Shown here: one piece after another, positions 19,031-27,901 of the stretch | How positions within the stretch are numbered: the first letter of the stretch is position 1 | Layout of the letters: each line of letters starts with the position of its first letter | Assembly: GCF_031843945.1 (NCBI RefSeq) | Contig: NZ_JAVTJJ010000001.1 | Span: 310,001-374,000, forward strand | Length of the DNA: 64,000 bases | Origin: Paracidovorax sp031843945 | Lineage (GTDB): Bacteria > Pseudomonadota > Gammaproteobacteria > Burkholderiales > Burkholderiaceae_C | Direction of reading: 5' to 3' | Program-made: the position numbers and the translations under genes | The notes under the pieces: generated by a model | What the model saw: only the letters and a program-made list of their open reading frames with translations | What the model was told of the DNA's origin: nothing | The model's database searches: none

Positions 19031-20227
19031 TCATGGCTTGAGCCGCAGCAGCTTGCCTTCCGGGCTGTCGGTCAGCAGGTAGAGCCAGCCGTCCGGGCCC
19101 TGGCGCACGTCGCGGATGCGGTCGCCGGCCTTGTCCAGCAGGTACTCGTCGCGCGTCACCTTGCCGGCGGCGTCCACCTGCAGGCGATGCAGCCGCGCGA
19201 ACCGCAGCGAGCCGATGAAGAGGCTGCCCTTCCAGGCCGCGCCATAGCGGTCGCTGGTCAGAAACGCCATGCCCGACGGCGCAATCGACGGCACCCAGTA
19301 GTGCAGCGGCTGCTCCAGCCCCGCCTTGGCCGTGCCTTCACCCACCTTGCCGCCGCCGTAGTTCTCGCCATAGGTGATGACCGGCCAGCCGTAGTTGCGG
19401 CCCGCCTGGGCGATGTTGATCTCGTCGCCGCCCTGCGGGCCGTGCTCGTGGGTCCAGAGCCGGCCGTCGGGTGCCAGCGTGGCGCCTTGCACGTTGCGGT
19501 GGCCCCAGTTCCAGATTTCGGGCAGCGCGCCGCTTTGCGCCACGGCGGGGTTGCCGGCTGCAGCGCCGCCTTCAGGCCGCACGTGAACGATCTTGCCGTG
19601 GTGGTTGTCCCGCGTCTGCGCATCGTCCTTGCGCTGAAAGCGGTCGCCCAGCGTCAGGAACAGGTCGCCCTTGGCGTCCTGCACGATGCGGCAGCCGAAG
19701 TGGGCGGTGCTGCGCACCTTGGGTTGCTGGCTGAAGATCACCTTCACGTTCTGCAGCGCGGTGGCGCCTTCGGCCAGCGTGGCGCTGGCAAGCGCTGTGC
19801 TGTTGGCACCGCTGCCGTCGGCTGCGGGCTCCGAGAAGCAAAAGAAGATGCGGCGATTGGTCTGGAACGCCGCGTCGGTCGCCACGTCGAGCAAGCCGCC
19901 CTGCCCGCCGGCGGCAATGGCCGGCAGGCCGCCCAATGGCGCATTCAGGCGGCCGTCAGCCTCGACCACGCGCAGCCGGCCGGCTCGCTCGGTGACCAGA
20001 AAGCGGCCTCCGGGCAGGAAGGCCAGCCCCCACGGATTGGCGAGCCCGGTCGCCACGATGTCCGTGGATGCCGCCGTGCGGGCGGCCGCCGGTTGAACGG
20101 GCGCCGTCGCATCGGCAGCCGTTGAAACCACCATGGCACCCATCAACAGCACCGTGGTTGCTACGGTAACCATAGCGTGGGGCGCCCGCCAGAGTATGGC
20201 TGGGCGTGCACTTCGTTGCAAAATCAT
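19031..20227 (-). CDS. Secreted PQQ-dependent aldose sugar dehydrogenase (YliI-like)
   Basis: 398 residues. A signal peptide is followed by a GSDH-type six-bladed propeller opening with GLANPWGLAFLPGGRFLVTE, and containing HFGCRIVQDAKGDLFLTLGD, WGHRNVQGA, THEHGPQGGDEIN and IAPSGMAFL. These are hallmark segments of soluble PQQ aldose dehydrogenases, which oxidise sugars in the periplasm. The start at ATG 20227 sits behind an AGGAGA ribosome binding site and gives a leader ending near STAADA; the longer frame adds 31 residues with no support. No PQQ biosynthesis genes are nearby. Confidence 0.88.
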   Translation of the reverse strand: MILQRSARPAILWRAPHAMVTVATTVLLMGAMVVSTAADATAPVQPAAARTAASTDIVATGLANPWGLAFLPGGRFLVTERAGRLRVVEADGRLNAPLGGLPAIAAGGQGGLLDVATDAAFQTNRRIFFCFSEPAADGSGANSTALASATLAEGATALQNVKVIFSQQPKVRSTAHFGCRIVQDAKGDLFLTLGDRFQRKDDAQTRDNHHGKIVHVRPEGGAAAGNPAVAQSGALPEIWNWGHRNVQGATLAPDGRLWTHEHGPQGGDEINIAQAGRNYGWPVITYGENYGGGKVGEGTAKAGLEQPLHYWVPSIAPSGMAFLTSDRYGAAWKGSLFIGSLRFARLHRLQVDAAGKVTRDEYLLDKAGDRIRDVRQGPDGWLYLLTDSPEGKLLRLKP

Positions 20228-20398
20228 CGTGTCTCCTGAAAACAAAACATTGTGAAAGCGAGATGGCTGAAGAAGCCGGTTGGCAGCGCACGTTTCAGGG
20301 GATTTAGCCGCCAAAGGCAACCACTATCGGCCAAGGGTTGCTCATGAAATAAGCAGTTGGCGATGGTTTCGGGCGTAGGACGAGCGCTCGACCCGTGG

Positions 20399-20404
20399 TA
20401 CTCT
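20399..20404 (+). promoter_or_regulatory. Candidate -10 element (leaderless) before the NlpC/P60 gene
   Basis: TACTCT ends 8 nt before ATG 20413. No Shine-Dalgarno sequence fits between them. Confidence 0.35.
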
Positions 20405-20412
20405 CGCGACCC

Positions 20413-20979
20413 ATGTCCCGTTGGCTTTGCTTTTTGTTACTTGTTTGCGCTCAGGCCCATGCCGCTCCCGGCAATGCCAACGCTGACGACATCGACCGCA
20501 TTCTTCAAGAACGCGGGCTGCTCACCCACCTGCAGGAAGTGCGTCACGACGTGGCGGACCGCACCACCACGCTGGTGTCGACCGCGATGGGCTTCCTGGG
20601 CGTGCCTTACCGCCGGGGCGGCAGCAGCGCCGACACCGGGTTCGACTGCAGCGGCTTCGTTCGCACCATCTTCGAGCAGGCCAAGGGCCTCGCCCTGCCC
20701 CGCCGCGCCAACGAGCAGGCGGCCGCCACCGAAGTCATCGACAAAAAAGATTTGCAACCGGGCGACCTGGTGTTCTTCAACACCATGCGCCGCGCATTCA
20801 GCCACGTGGGCATCTACGTGGGTGACGGCAAGTTCATCCATGCGCCCCGCAGCGGCGCGCAGGTACGGGTGGAAGACATGAGCGGGTCGTACTGGCAACG
20901 CCGGTTCAACGGCGCCCGCCGCGTGGCAGGCGACGACGACCAGATCGAAGCCGTCGCCAACGCGCCAATGCGCCGCTAA
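20413..20979 (+). CDS. NlpC/P60 family cell-wall endopeptidase
   Basis: A 188-residue exported protein. The signal peptide is MSRWLCFLLLVCAQAHA. The C-terminal NlpC/P60 domain (about residues 55-165) has the catalytic Cys in GFDCSGFVRT, the His in FSHVGIYVGDG and a third polar residue in FIHAPRSG. Such enzymes cleave gamma-D-Glu-diaminopimelate bonds in peptidoglycan peptides in the periplasm. A short coiled stretch separates the leader from the domain. ATG 20413 was chosen over the in-frame GTG 20395 because it starts the signal peptide cleanly. Confidence 0.9.
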   Translation: MSRWLCFLLLVCAQAHAAPGNANADDIDRILQERGLLTHLQEVRHDVADRTTTLVSTAMGFLGVPYRRGGSSADTGFDCSGFVRTIFEQAKGLALPRRANEQAAATEVIDKKDLQPGDLVFFNTMRRAFSHVGIYVGDGKFIHAPRSGAQVRVEDMSGSYWQRRFNGARRVAGDDDQIEAVANAPMRR

Positions 20980-21311
20980 GGCGGCTGCTGGCCCTTCGGG
21001 CCTGACTGGCAAAGCCCTTGCGGCATTGGCCGCACCCCACCCAACAAGCCGATGTAAATGGCCGTAGCGGTTTTTGCCCGCTGCCATGGGCATCTGCTCG
21101 GCGACTCTTTGCGCGCCCCTCAAGGCGGCGCTTCCATCGCGCGCCCTAGCGCACACTCCCTCCCTCAGTTCACAGGATGTTCACGCACGCGGCGCCGTCC
21201 TGCAAGCCAGGCACGGCAGTTCGCCAACAATGCGCAGGCGCTGGGCGGGCCCGGTTGGGTCTCGCCCTCTCTTTCTCCACTGTTATTGAAATTGGAAGCC
21301 ACTTCATCATG
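20980..21311. other. Intergenic stretch without a recognised gene
   Basis: The stretch holds a short perfect hairpin GGCCC-TTC-GGGCC (20990-21002) shortly after the NlpC/P60 stop, without a following T-tract. Otherwise I see no conserved ORF, RNA or repeat. The part before 21312 should contain the promoter of the GlsB-like gene. Confidence 0.5.
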
Positions 21312-21560
21312 ATGTCCATCCTCGGAACCCTCTTCATCGGCCTGATCGTCGGCCTGCTGGCCCGTGCGCTAAAGCCCGGCAATGACAAGCTCGGCTGGAT
21401 CATGACCATGCTGCTGGGCGTGGCCGGCGCATTCCTGGCCACCTATGTGGGCGTGGCGATGGGCTGGTACGCGCAAGGCGAAGCCGCAGGCTGGATCGCT
21501 TCCATCGTGGGTGCCATCGTGCTGCTGGTGCTCTACGGCCTGATCCGCCGCAAGGGCTGA
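21312..21560 (+). CDS. GlsB/YeaQ/YmgE family membrane protein
   Basis: An 82-residue transglycosylase-associated (Tag/YeaQ) family inner-membrane protein with three hydrophobic helices and the characteristic run GLIVGLLARALKPGNDKLGW, followed by a glycine-rich second helix and a short basic tail RRKG. Members are linked to envelope or general stress responses, but no biochemical activity is established. Two adjacent ATGs (21309 and 21312) are equally possible starts; a much longer frame upstream has no support. Confidence 0.85.
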   Translation: MSILGTLFIGLIVGLLARALKPGNDKLGWIMTMLLGVAGAFLATYVGVAMGWYAQGEAAGWIASIVGAIVLLVLYGLIRRKG

Positions 21561-21583
21561 GCGTCTTCCCCGTCCTGAAAACG

Positions 21584-22120
21584 ATGGCACTGCGACCCAA
21601 AGCGCCCACGGCGCAGGAACTGGCAGGCGGCGACTCCGCCCTGCAGGCCGCCATCGAACGCAGCCGAAGCCTGCTGCACCGCCGCGCACTGGTAGCGGCT
21701 GCGGCAGGCACGGTGCCGCTGCCCGGGCTGGACTGGGCGGTGGACGCCGCCCTGCTCTCGCGCCTCATTCCGCAGATCAACGAACAATTCGGCCTGACAC
21801 CCGGCCAGATCGACCGGCTGACTCCGCACAAGCGCGAGCAGGTGCAAAAGGCCGTGTCGATGGTGGGCTCGGTGCTCATCGGCAAGCTGGTGACCCGCGA
21901 GTTGGTCATTCGCGCCACCCGCGTGGTGGGCGTGCGGCTGACGGCCAAGCAGGCAGCCAAATTCGTTCCGCTGGCCGGCCAGGCCGTGTCCGCTGTGCTG
22001 GGCTACGCCACGCTGCGTTTTCTGGGTGAGCAGCACGTGCGCGACTGCATCGAGGTAGTCAAGAGCGCGCAACTGGCGCTGCCTGCCCCCAGCGACCTCA
22101 AGGCCTCGCCCCGAAAATAA
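21584..22120 (+). CDS. DUF697/EcsC-like helical membrane-associated protein
   Basis: 178 residues, not assigned to a characterised family with certainty. Two amphipathic or hydrophobic helical blocks, AGTVPLPGLDWAVDAALLSR (near 42-61) and FVPLAGQAVSAVLGYATLRF (near 127-146), have the pattern of DUF697/EcsC-like proteins, in which a proline-glycine hairpin breaks the helices. Between them is a QFGLTPGQIDRL motif. It begins 23 bases after the GlsB-like gene, so the two are probably co-transcribed. Function unknown. Confidence 0.65.
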   Translation: MALRPKAPTAQELAGGDSALQAAIERSRSLLHRRALVAAAAGTVPLPGLDWAVDAALLSRLIPQINEQFGLTPGQIDRLTPHKREQVQKAVSMVGSVLIGKLVTRELVIRATRVVGVRLTAKQAAKFVPLAGQAVSAVLGYATLRFLGEQHVRDCIEVVKSAQLALPAPSDLKASPRK

Positions 22121-22180
22121 GGCCTTTTCGGCCTGCAGCGCTTGACTGGCAAGCGCTGGCACATCAAAAATCATAGCAAA
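22121..22180. repeat. Dispersed palindromic repeat
   Basis: GGCC, TTTTCGGCCTGCAGCGCTTG, then CAAGCGCTGGCACATCAAAA and ATCATAGCAAA. The copy starts immediately after the stop codon of the preceding gene, whose TAA abuts it. Confidence 0.85.
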
Positions 22181-22205
22181 GCAATGTTGCAGCCTGTGCA
22201 TTGGG

Positions 22206-22211
22206 CACAAT
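22206..22211 (+). promoter_or_regulatory. Candidate -10 element (leaderless) before the SNF2 gene
   Basis: CACAAT ends 9 nt before ATG 22221. No ribosome binding site is visible. Confidence 0.3.
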
Positions 22212-22220
22212 CGCAACCCG

Positions 22221-24815
22221 ATGACCGCTGTCCCCGCTTCCGGCACCCCTGACGACTCCGTTTGCGGCGCGTTCCGCCCTCGTATCACCCTCATGACGCT
22301 TGGCCGGGGCGACGGCTTGCTGGGCCTTCAGCCGCAAGGCCGCATGGGCCCGCGCGGTGACAACGTCACGCTTGCGCGCATCGAATGGACCTATCGCACG
22401 CCCGATGGCCATGAGTGGCAGACGCTCGCGCCCACCAGTGTGCTGGGCAGCCGGCCGGCCGAAGACGTCGAGCTGTTCGACACGGGCGGCCCGGTGATCC
22501 GCCTGCGCCGGGACTTGGGCGCAGAGGCCGACGCCATGGACCGGGTGTGGGACCTGGGGCTCGTTCCCGTGGACCCCACCAAGCTGCAATGGCGCCACCG
22601 CGCGCTCGGTGATCACCTCGGCCCCGTCTGGACGCTGCCGCAAGAGGCGCAGTTCGGCGACTTCTGGGCCGACCAGATCCCCGCCCTGCGCGCCGAGGGC
22701 TGGAGCGTGGTCGTGCAACCCGGCTTTGCCCACGAGAGCGTGCCGGTCGAGCGCTGGAAGCTGCTGATCGCGCCCGACACCGGCGAGGTGCTGGGCCGGG
22801 AGGTCGATGGCCCGTTGGCCGAGCGCGAGCGGCCGGTGCAAAAGCTGCAGCTGCCAGCGCGCGAGGGCGCCTGGCTGCTCACCCTGGGCGTGGAGATCGA
22901 CGGCCAGACCGTGGACCTGGCGCCCATGCTGGCCGACCTGTTGCAGCGCGACCCGCGCTGGCTGAACGCAGCCGATCTGGCCGCCATTGCGGACGACGCC
23001 ACCATCCGCCTGCGCGCGCCCGGTGGCCGGCGCATCGACGCGCCCGCCGCGCCGCTCAAGGCCATCGTCGGTGCGCTGGTCGACCTGCTGACAGACCCAG
23101 GCCGGCGCCAGCGCAAGGACGGCGACTCGCTGCGCCTGGGCGCCTGGGAAGCGCGCCGGCTCGAGGTACTGCGCTCGGCTTTGGATGCCGGATGTGCCAG
23201 CGGCTGGCAGCTGCAGGGCGACGCCGGCCTGGCCGTGCTGGCCGAACAGCTGAAGGCCGTCGGCACGCCGCAACCCGTACCCGCGCCGCAAGGTCTGGCG
23301 ATCACTCTGCGCCCGTACCAATTGGCCGGGCTGGCGTGGCTGCAATACCTGCGTGCGCAGCAGCTGGGCGGCATCCTGGCGGACGACATGGGGCTGGGCA
23401 AGACCGCGCAGGCGCTGGCACATGTGCTGGCCGAAAAAGAAGCGGGCCGGCTGCGCGAGCCCGCCTTGGTGGTCATGCCCACGTCGCTGCTGTTCAACTG
23501 GCAGGCCGAGGCCACGCGCATGGCGCCGGGCCTGCGCGTGCTGGTGCTGCACGGGCCCGATCGTGCATACCTGTACCCAACCATCGCGTCGCATGACCTG
23601 GTGCTGACCACCTACCCGCTGCTGTGGCGCGATGTGGATCAGCTGGCCGCACAGCGCTTTCATCTGCTGATATTGGATGAAGCGCAGATGGTGAAGAACG
23701 CCGGCAGCCGCAGCGCCCGCGCGCTGCGCAGCCTGCGTGCCTCGCACCGGCTGTGCCTGACCGGCACGCCGCTGGAAAACCACTTGGGCGAGCTGTGGTC
23801 GCAGTTCGATTTCCTCATGCCGGGCTTTCTGGGCGACGCGCGGCACTTCGCGCAGCGCTGGCGCAAGCCCATCGAAGAGAACGGAGAGACGCTGCGGGCG
23901 CAACTGCTGGCGCAACGGGTGCGCCCGTTCATCCTGCGGCGCCGCAAGCCCGACGTGGCGGCCGAGCTGCCGCCTCGCACGGACATATTGCAGCGCGTGC
24001 GATTGCAGGGCCGCCAGCGCGACCTGTACGAAGCGGTACGTGCGGGCGCCGACAAGCAGGTGCGGCGGGTGCTGGCGCGCCAGGGCTGGGCGGGCGCGCA
24101 GATCGCGGTGCTGGATGCCCTGCTCAAGCTGCGCCAGGTGTGCTGCGACCCGCATCTGGTCAAGGGCGCCAAGCTGCCTGCAGGCACTGAACGCGCCAAG
24201 CTCGAATGGCTGGCCGACACGCTGCCGGCGCTGGTTGACGAAGGCCGGCGCGTGCTCGTGTTCTCGCAATTCACCGCCATGCTCGCGCTGGTGGCGGAGC
24301 AGCTAGGTGCCCTGGGCCGGCCTTTTTTGGAACTGACCGGCCAGACGCCGCCCCGCCAACGCGCAGGCGTGGTGCAGCGCTTTCAAGCGCAAGGCGACGG
24401 CAGCGCGCCAGTACTGCTGGTCAGCCTCAAGGCCGGCGGCACGGGCCTGAACCTGACGGCTGCCGACACGGTGATCCACATCGACCCGTGGTGGAACCCG
24501 GCCGTGGAAGAGCAGGCCACCGCCCGAGCGCACCGCATCGGCCAGGACCAGCCAGTGTTCGTCTATCGCCTGGTGGTGGAAGGCAGCATCGAAGAGCGCT
24601 TGCTGGAACTGCAGTCGCGCAAGCAGGCGCTGGCAGACGGCGTGCTGGGCCACGACAGCGCCGATGCCGTCAAGTTCAGCGAGGCCGATCTGCATGCCTT
24701 GCTGGCTCCGCTGACTGAGCCGCTGAACAACCCGCTGGCCATTCCTGAGGACGACGCTGCGCGGTGGGGTGGCACGGGCCGACGCACTGGCCGGGACGAT
24801 TTAGCTCAGGGGTAA
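22221..24815 (+). CDS. SNF2-family DEAD/DEAH-box helicase
   Basis: 864 residues. The C-terminal half is a complete SNF2 ATPase: Walker A ILADDMGLGKTAQAL (near residue 390), motif II LDEAQMVKN, motif III LTGTPLENHLGELWS, motif IV-V SLKAGGTGLNL, and motif VI EQATARAHRIGQDQPV. The N-terminal 350 residues are less conserved and have no recognisable SWIM zinc finger, unlike some bacterial relatives. These ATPases translocate on double-stranded DNA; the cellular role of this bacterial group is not established. The last codons (24797-24815) contain a tRNA D-arm-like string that I regard as coincidental. Confidence 0.9.
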   Translation: MTAVPASGTPDDSVCGAFRPRITLMTLGRGDGLLGLQPQGRMGPRGDNVTLARIEWTYRTPDGHEWQTLAPTSVLGSRPAEDVELFDTGGPVIRLRRDLGAEADAMDRVWDLGLVPVDPTKLQWRHRALGDHLGPVWTLPQEAQFGDFWADQIPALRAEGWSVVVQPGFAHESVPVERWKLLIAPDTGEVLGREVDGPLAERERPVQKLQLPAREGAWLLTLGVEIDGQTVDLAPMLADLLQRDPRWLNAADLAAIADDATIRLRAPGGRRIDAPAAPLKAIVGALVDLLTDPGRRQRKDGDSLRLGAWEARRLEVLRSALDAGCASGWQLQGDAGLAVLAEQLKAVGTPQPVPAPQGLAITLRPYQLAGLAWLQYLRAQQLGGILADDMGLGKTAQALAHVLAEKEAGRLREPALVVMPTSLLFNWQAEATRMAPGLRVLVLHGPDRAYLYPTIASHDLVLTTYPLLWRDVDQLAAQRFHLLILDEAQMVKNAGSRSARALRSLRASHRLCLTGTPLENHLGELWSQFDFLMPGFLGDARHFAQRWRKPIEENGETLRAQLLAQRVRPFILRRRKPDVAAELPPRTDILQRVRLQGRQRDLYEAVRAGADKQVRRVLARQGWAGAQIAVLDALLKLRQVCCDPHLVKGAKLPAGTERAKLEWLADTLPALVDEGRRVLVFSQFTAMLALVAEQLGALGRPFLELTGQTPPRQRAGVVQRFQAQGDGSAPVLLVSLKAGGTGLNLTAADTVIHIDPWWNPAVEEQATARAHRIGQDQPVFVYRLVVEGSIEERLLELQSRKQALADGVLGHDSADAVKFSEADLHALLAPLTEPLNNPLAIPEDDAARWGGTGRRTGRDDLAQG

Positions 24816-24904
24816 TCCCTGCATCCAGACATCTGTTCAATCCGCGGCGCGGAATCAACACACGGCGTTACACATCTATGCGATCCGTTGACGAAGGCGG
24901 GGGC

Positions 24905-24973
24905 GTAGGACGATCAGGTTGAGGGCTCATCCCGCACGGCCGGCAGTGAGGGGTTGCGTTGTCAATCGTCCTA
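24905..24973. repeat. Inverted repeat upstream of the ferritin-like gene
   Basis: TAGGACGAT (24905-24913 region) is repeated in inverse orientation as ATCGTCCTA about 50 bases further on (around 24965-24973), some 85-150 bases before the ferritin-like start. The arms are 9 bases and perfect. It could be a DNA-looping or operator pair, or chance. Confidence 0.35.
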
Positions 24974-25057
24974 TCCCGCAAGGGCCATGTCGGCACTTTG
25001 GCGCGGCGCGTGCAACTGGAACAGTGCACGCGACGGCGCCACACAAAGGAATCAACC

Positions 25058-26023
25058 ATGCTCGGAAACTTCTTGACCCGTCCCCAGGCAGCAGAGGTGA
25101 TGGCGAAACGCGCCGAACGGCGCAACTTCATGCGCAGAAGCAGCGGCTTTGCCGCCGGTATCGCCGGTGGTGCGCTGGTGGCAGCGTGTGGCGGGGGCGA
25201 CAACGCCACCGCCCAGTCGAGTGGCCCGTCGGACGAGGACATCCTCAACTTCGCGCTCAACCTCGAATACCTCGAAGCACAGTTCTATGTGTTCGCCGCT
25301 ACCGGCTCCGGCCTGAACGCCAACCTGCAGACGGGCACGGGCCTGCAAGGTGCCGTGACGGGCGGTCGCGCTGTCAACTTCACCGACCCGCTGGTACGCC
25401 AGTACGCCAAGGAAATCGCAGGCGACGAACTGGCCCATGTCGCCTTCCTGCGCCGCGTGCTGGGCAATGCGGCGGTGGCGCATCCGGCCATCGACATCAG
25501 TGCATCGCCAACGGGCGCTTTCTCCACGGCGGCGCGTGCAGCGGGACTGATTGGCCAGGGCGAATCGTTCGACCCCTATGCCAGCGACGAGAACTTCCTG
25601 CTGGCCGCCTATCTATTTGAAGACGTGGGTGTGACGGCGTACAAGGGCGCATCGCCCCTGGTGCAGAACAAGACCTATCTGGAAGCGGCCGCGGGCATCC
25701 TGGCTGCAGAGGCCTATCACGCTGGGCTGGTACGCACGGTGCTGTACGCGAAGGGCCTGCAGACCCCGGTGCTGCGCACGGCGGCCGATGCGATCTCGAA
25801 CGCCCGCGACAGCCTGGACAACAGCGGCGACGTGGACCAGGGCATCAGCCCGACGGGCGATGTGTCCAATATCGTGCCGCTGGACGCGGACGGCATCGCC
25901 TACAGCCGCTCGCCGGGCGATGTGCTGAACATCGTTTACCTGAACAGCGGCGCGGTGAACAAGGGTGGCTTCTACCCGGCCGGCGTCAACGGCAATTTGG
26001 TGCTCAGCAGCGCGCTGGCCTGA
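25058..26023 (+). CDS. Tat-exported ferritin-like lipoprotein
   Basis: 321 residues. The N-terminus carries a twin-arginine-like string RRNFMRRSSGFAAGIAGGAL directly followed by a lipobox ending VAACGGG, so it is likely folded before export and lipid-anchored. The main domain (about 60-235) is ferritin-like (Ferritin_2, the group of plant desiccation-related PCC13-62), with helices NFALNLEYLEAQFYVFA and AGDELAHVAFLRRVLG supplying Glu/His candidates for a di-metal site, and AAEAYHAGLVRTVLYAKG. The C-terminal 80 residues are extended and glycine/serine-rich. An AAAGGA ribosome binding site precedes ATG 25058. Iron or peroxide handling is inference. Confidence 0.82.
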   Translation: MLGNFLTRPQAAEVMAKRAERRNFMRRSSGFAAGIAGGALVAACGGGDNATAQSSGPSDEDILNFALNLEYLEAQFYVFAATGSGLNANLQTGTGLQGAVTGGRAVNFTDPLVRQYAKEIAGDELAHVAFLRRVLGNAAVAHPAIDISASPTGAFSTAARAAGLIGQGESFDPYASDENFLLAAYLFEDVGVTAYKGASPLVQNKTYLEAAAGILAAEAYHAGLVRTVLYAKGLQTPVLRTAADAISNARDSLDNSGDVDQGISPTGDVSNIVPLDADGIAYSRSPGDVLNIVYLNSGAVNKGGFYPAGVNGNLVLSSALA

Positions 26024-26123
26024 CGGGCGGTGCGGCGGGCGCTGCGGCGGGCGCTGCGACTGGCATTGCAGCGCCACCCTCCCTTCTAATCGGCTCTGCC
26101 GTTCACCCTCCTGAAAGTCAGTC

Positions 26124-27041
26124 ATGCACCCAGTCCGCTCCGAACTGCTTTCTTCCGGCCTGATGCGGAGCGTGGCGCCCCGATGGCGCCGCTGGGTGGG
26201 CTGGGCCATCGCTTTGTGCGGCGCCGGATTGCTTTTGCGCGATGTGATCGGCGCCTTCCCGATGGAAGACCCGCGCATGCGGGGCGCGCTGATGGGCGGC
26301 AGCGTGGCGGCGCTGGCGACAGCGCTGGGCACGGTGCCGGTGCTGCTGTCGCAACGTTTTTCGCAGCGCACGCACGACGCCATGCTGGGCTTTGGCGCGG
26401 GCGTCATGCTCGCGGCCTGCTCTTTCTCTCTCATCATTCCCGGCCTGGCGGCGGCGAAGGCGAACGGCGCGAGCGCATGGGGTGCCGGCAGCATCGTCGG
26501 CGGGGGCATCCTGCTGGGCGCGCTGCTGCTGATGTTCATCGACCGCATCGTGCCGCATGAGCACTTCGTCAAAGGGCTGGAAGGCCGCGAGGCGCGGGCC
26601 GTCAAGCGCGCCTGGCTGTTCGTGTTCGCGATCGCGCTGCACAACCTGCCCGAAGGCCTGGCCATCGGCGTGGCCTACGGCGGCACCGATGCGGTATCCG
26701 CCCTGGCGTTGACCACCGGCATCTCCATTCAGGACGTGCCCGAAGGCATGGTGGTGGCCCTGGCCCTGCGCAGCGTGGGCTACGGGCGCTTGACCTCGGC
26801 GGGCCTGGGCGTACTGTCAGGCCTGATCGAGCCCATTGCCGCGGTGGCCGGGGTGGCGCTGGTCACTGCATCGGTCAGCGCCCTGCCCTGGGGCCTGGCG
26901 GCTGCGGCAGGCGCCATGCTCTATGTCATCAGCCACGAGATCATTCCCGAGTCGCACCGCAAAGGGCACGAAGCTGCTGCCACTGGCGGCTTGATGTTGG
27001 GGTTCGTGCTGATGATGCTGCTGGATACTGCCCTGGCTTAG
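26124..27041 (+). CDS. ZIP family divalent metal transporter
   Basis: A 305-residue, roughly eight-helix membrane protein of the ZIP (GufA-like) group. The metal-coordinating motifs are clear: HNLPEGLAIGVAYGG in one helix and QDVPEGMVVALAL in the next, with a further H/E site in VISHEIIPESHRKGHE near the C-terminus. It probably moves Zn(II) or another divalent ion into the cytoplasm. It ends about 120 bases from the convergent Nudix gene. Confidence 0.9.
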   Translation: MHPVRSELLSSGLMRSVAPRWRRWVGWAIALCGAGLLLRDVIGAFPMEDPRMRGALMGGSVAALATALGTVPVLLSQRFSQRTHDAMLGFGAGVMLAACSFSLIIPGLAAAKANGASAWGAGSIVGGGILLGALLLMFIDRIVPHEHFVKGLEGREARAVKRAWLFVFAIALHNLPEGLAIGVAYGGTDAVSALALTTGISIQDVPEGMVVALALRSVGYGRLTSAGLGVLSGLIEPIAAVAGVALVTASVSALPWGLAAAAGAMLYVISHEIIPESHRKGHEAAATGGLMLGFVLMMLLDTALA

Positions 27042-27158
27042 CTGATCGCCTTCTGCCCTGATGGCGCACGCGGCCGTATGGGTGCGGAGTCACTCCAGCC
27101 CGCCAACTGCGCTCGGTGCGCTTTCACTGCCACTGCGGCACGCCGGTGCGTCAGTGCA

Positions 27159-27776
27159 TCAGCCAGCGCTCTGCAATGCCAGTGCCACGTGCTGCAACAG
27201 CATGATGGTCTTCGCGTCCTGTATCGCTCCGGTGCCAATGCTTGCCAGAGCGTCGGCCAGCGGCATCTCGACCACTTCGATGTCTTCACCCTCCTCCACC
27301 AGCCCGCCGCCATGGCCCAGGCGGTCTTGGGGCTCGTATTCGGCGACGAAGAAATGCAGCTTTTCCGTGACCGAGCCGGGGCTCATGTAGGCCTCGAACA
27401 CCTTGCGGGGCTGACGCACGCGAAAGCCCGTTTCTTCCTCGGCCTCGCGGCGAACGCAGCTTTCCGGTTCGTCGCTGTCGATCAGGCCCGCGCAGGCCTC
27501 GACCAGCAAGCCGTCGGCACTGCCGTTGATGAAGGCCGGCAGGCGAAACTGCCGTGTGAGCACCACCGTGCGCCGGTGCGGGTCGAACAGCAGCAGCACT
27601 GCGCCGTCACCCCGGTCGTAGGTTTCGCGGCTGAGCGTCTGCCACTGGCCGTCACGGCGCCGCAGCGCAAAGGTGATCTTCCGCAGCGTGTACCAGTTGT
27701 CGGAGAGCAATTGCACGTCGAGCAGCTTGACGTGTTCGGCGCTTGCGATGGGAACGGCGGACGTGGGACGGGTCAT
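27159..27776 (-). CDS. Nudix hydrolase (ADP-ribose/GDP-mannose pyrophosphatase type)
   Basis: A 205-residue Nudix protein. The 23-residue box is complete: GLIDSDEPESCVRREAEEET followed by GF (near residues 105-126). The flanking segments LLSDNWYTLRKITFALRRRDG and FEAYMSPGSVTEKLHFFVAEY match the NudF/NudK group that splits nucleotide-sugar diphosphates. The start at ATG 27776 is preferred; the longer frame runs through the upstream 9-bp tandem repeats and adds a Pro/Trp/Arg-rich, probably untranslated, tail. It is divergent from the EVE-domain gene. Confidence 0.9.
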   Translation of the reverse strand: MTRPTSAVPIASAEHVKLLDVQLLSDNWYTLRKITFALRRRDGQWQTLSRETYDRGDGAVLLLFDPHRRTVVLTRQFRLPAFINGSADGLLVEACAGLIDSDEPESCVRREAEEETGFRVRQPRKVFEAYMSPGSVTEKLHFFVAEYEPQDRLGHGGGLVEEGEDIEVVEMPLADALASIGTGAIQDAKTIMLLQHVALALQSAG

Positions 27777-27830
27777 TGCGCTGGCAGTTGGGGTGGTGCG
27801 GAGTCGACGTTGAGCATAGCCCGGGCCCGG

Positions 27831-27884
27831 CGCCCATCGCGCCCATCGCGCCCATGGCGGCAATCGCGGCAATCGCGGCAATCG
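27831..27884. repeat. Six 9-bp tandem repeats (two sequence classes)
   Basis: Two copies of CGCCCATCG plus one CGCCCATGG are followed by three exact copies of CGGCAATCG, an uninterrupted 54-base array. It lies between the divergent starts of the Nudix (27776) and EVE (27902) genes, so it is in their shared control region. Copy number may vary by slippage. Confidence 0.85.
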
Positions 27885-27901
27885 TCAGCCAGAATGGCTG
27901 C

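Noticed and set aside
24797..24855. tRNA-like string with TTAGCTCAGG and GTTCAATCC
   Set aside because: The D-arm and T-loop strings are present, but the interval is about 11 nt too short, D-stem pairing is missing, no anticodon arm forms, and it overlaps the SNF2 stop codon. At most a tRNA fragment.
26050..26075. Hairpin GGCGCTGC / GCAGCGCC after the ferritin-like gene as a terminator
   Set aside because: The 8-bp stem is real but no T-tract follows, so a Rho-independent terminator cannot be claimed.
27831..27884. CRISPR-like array
   Set aside because: The 9-base units are directly adjacent without spacers, and no cas gene is in the window.
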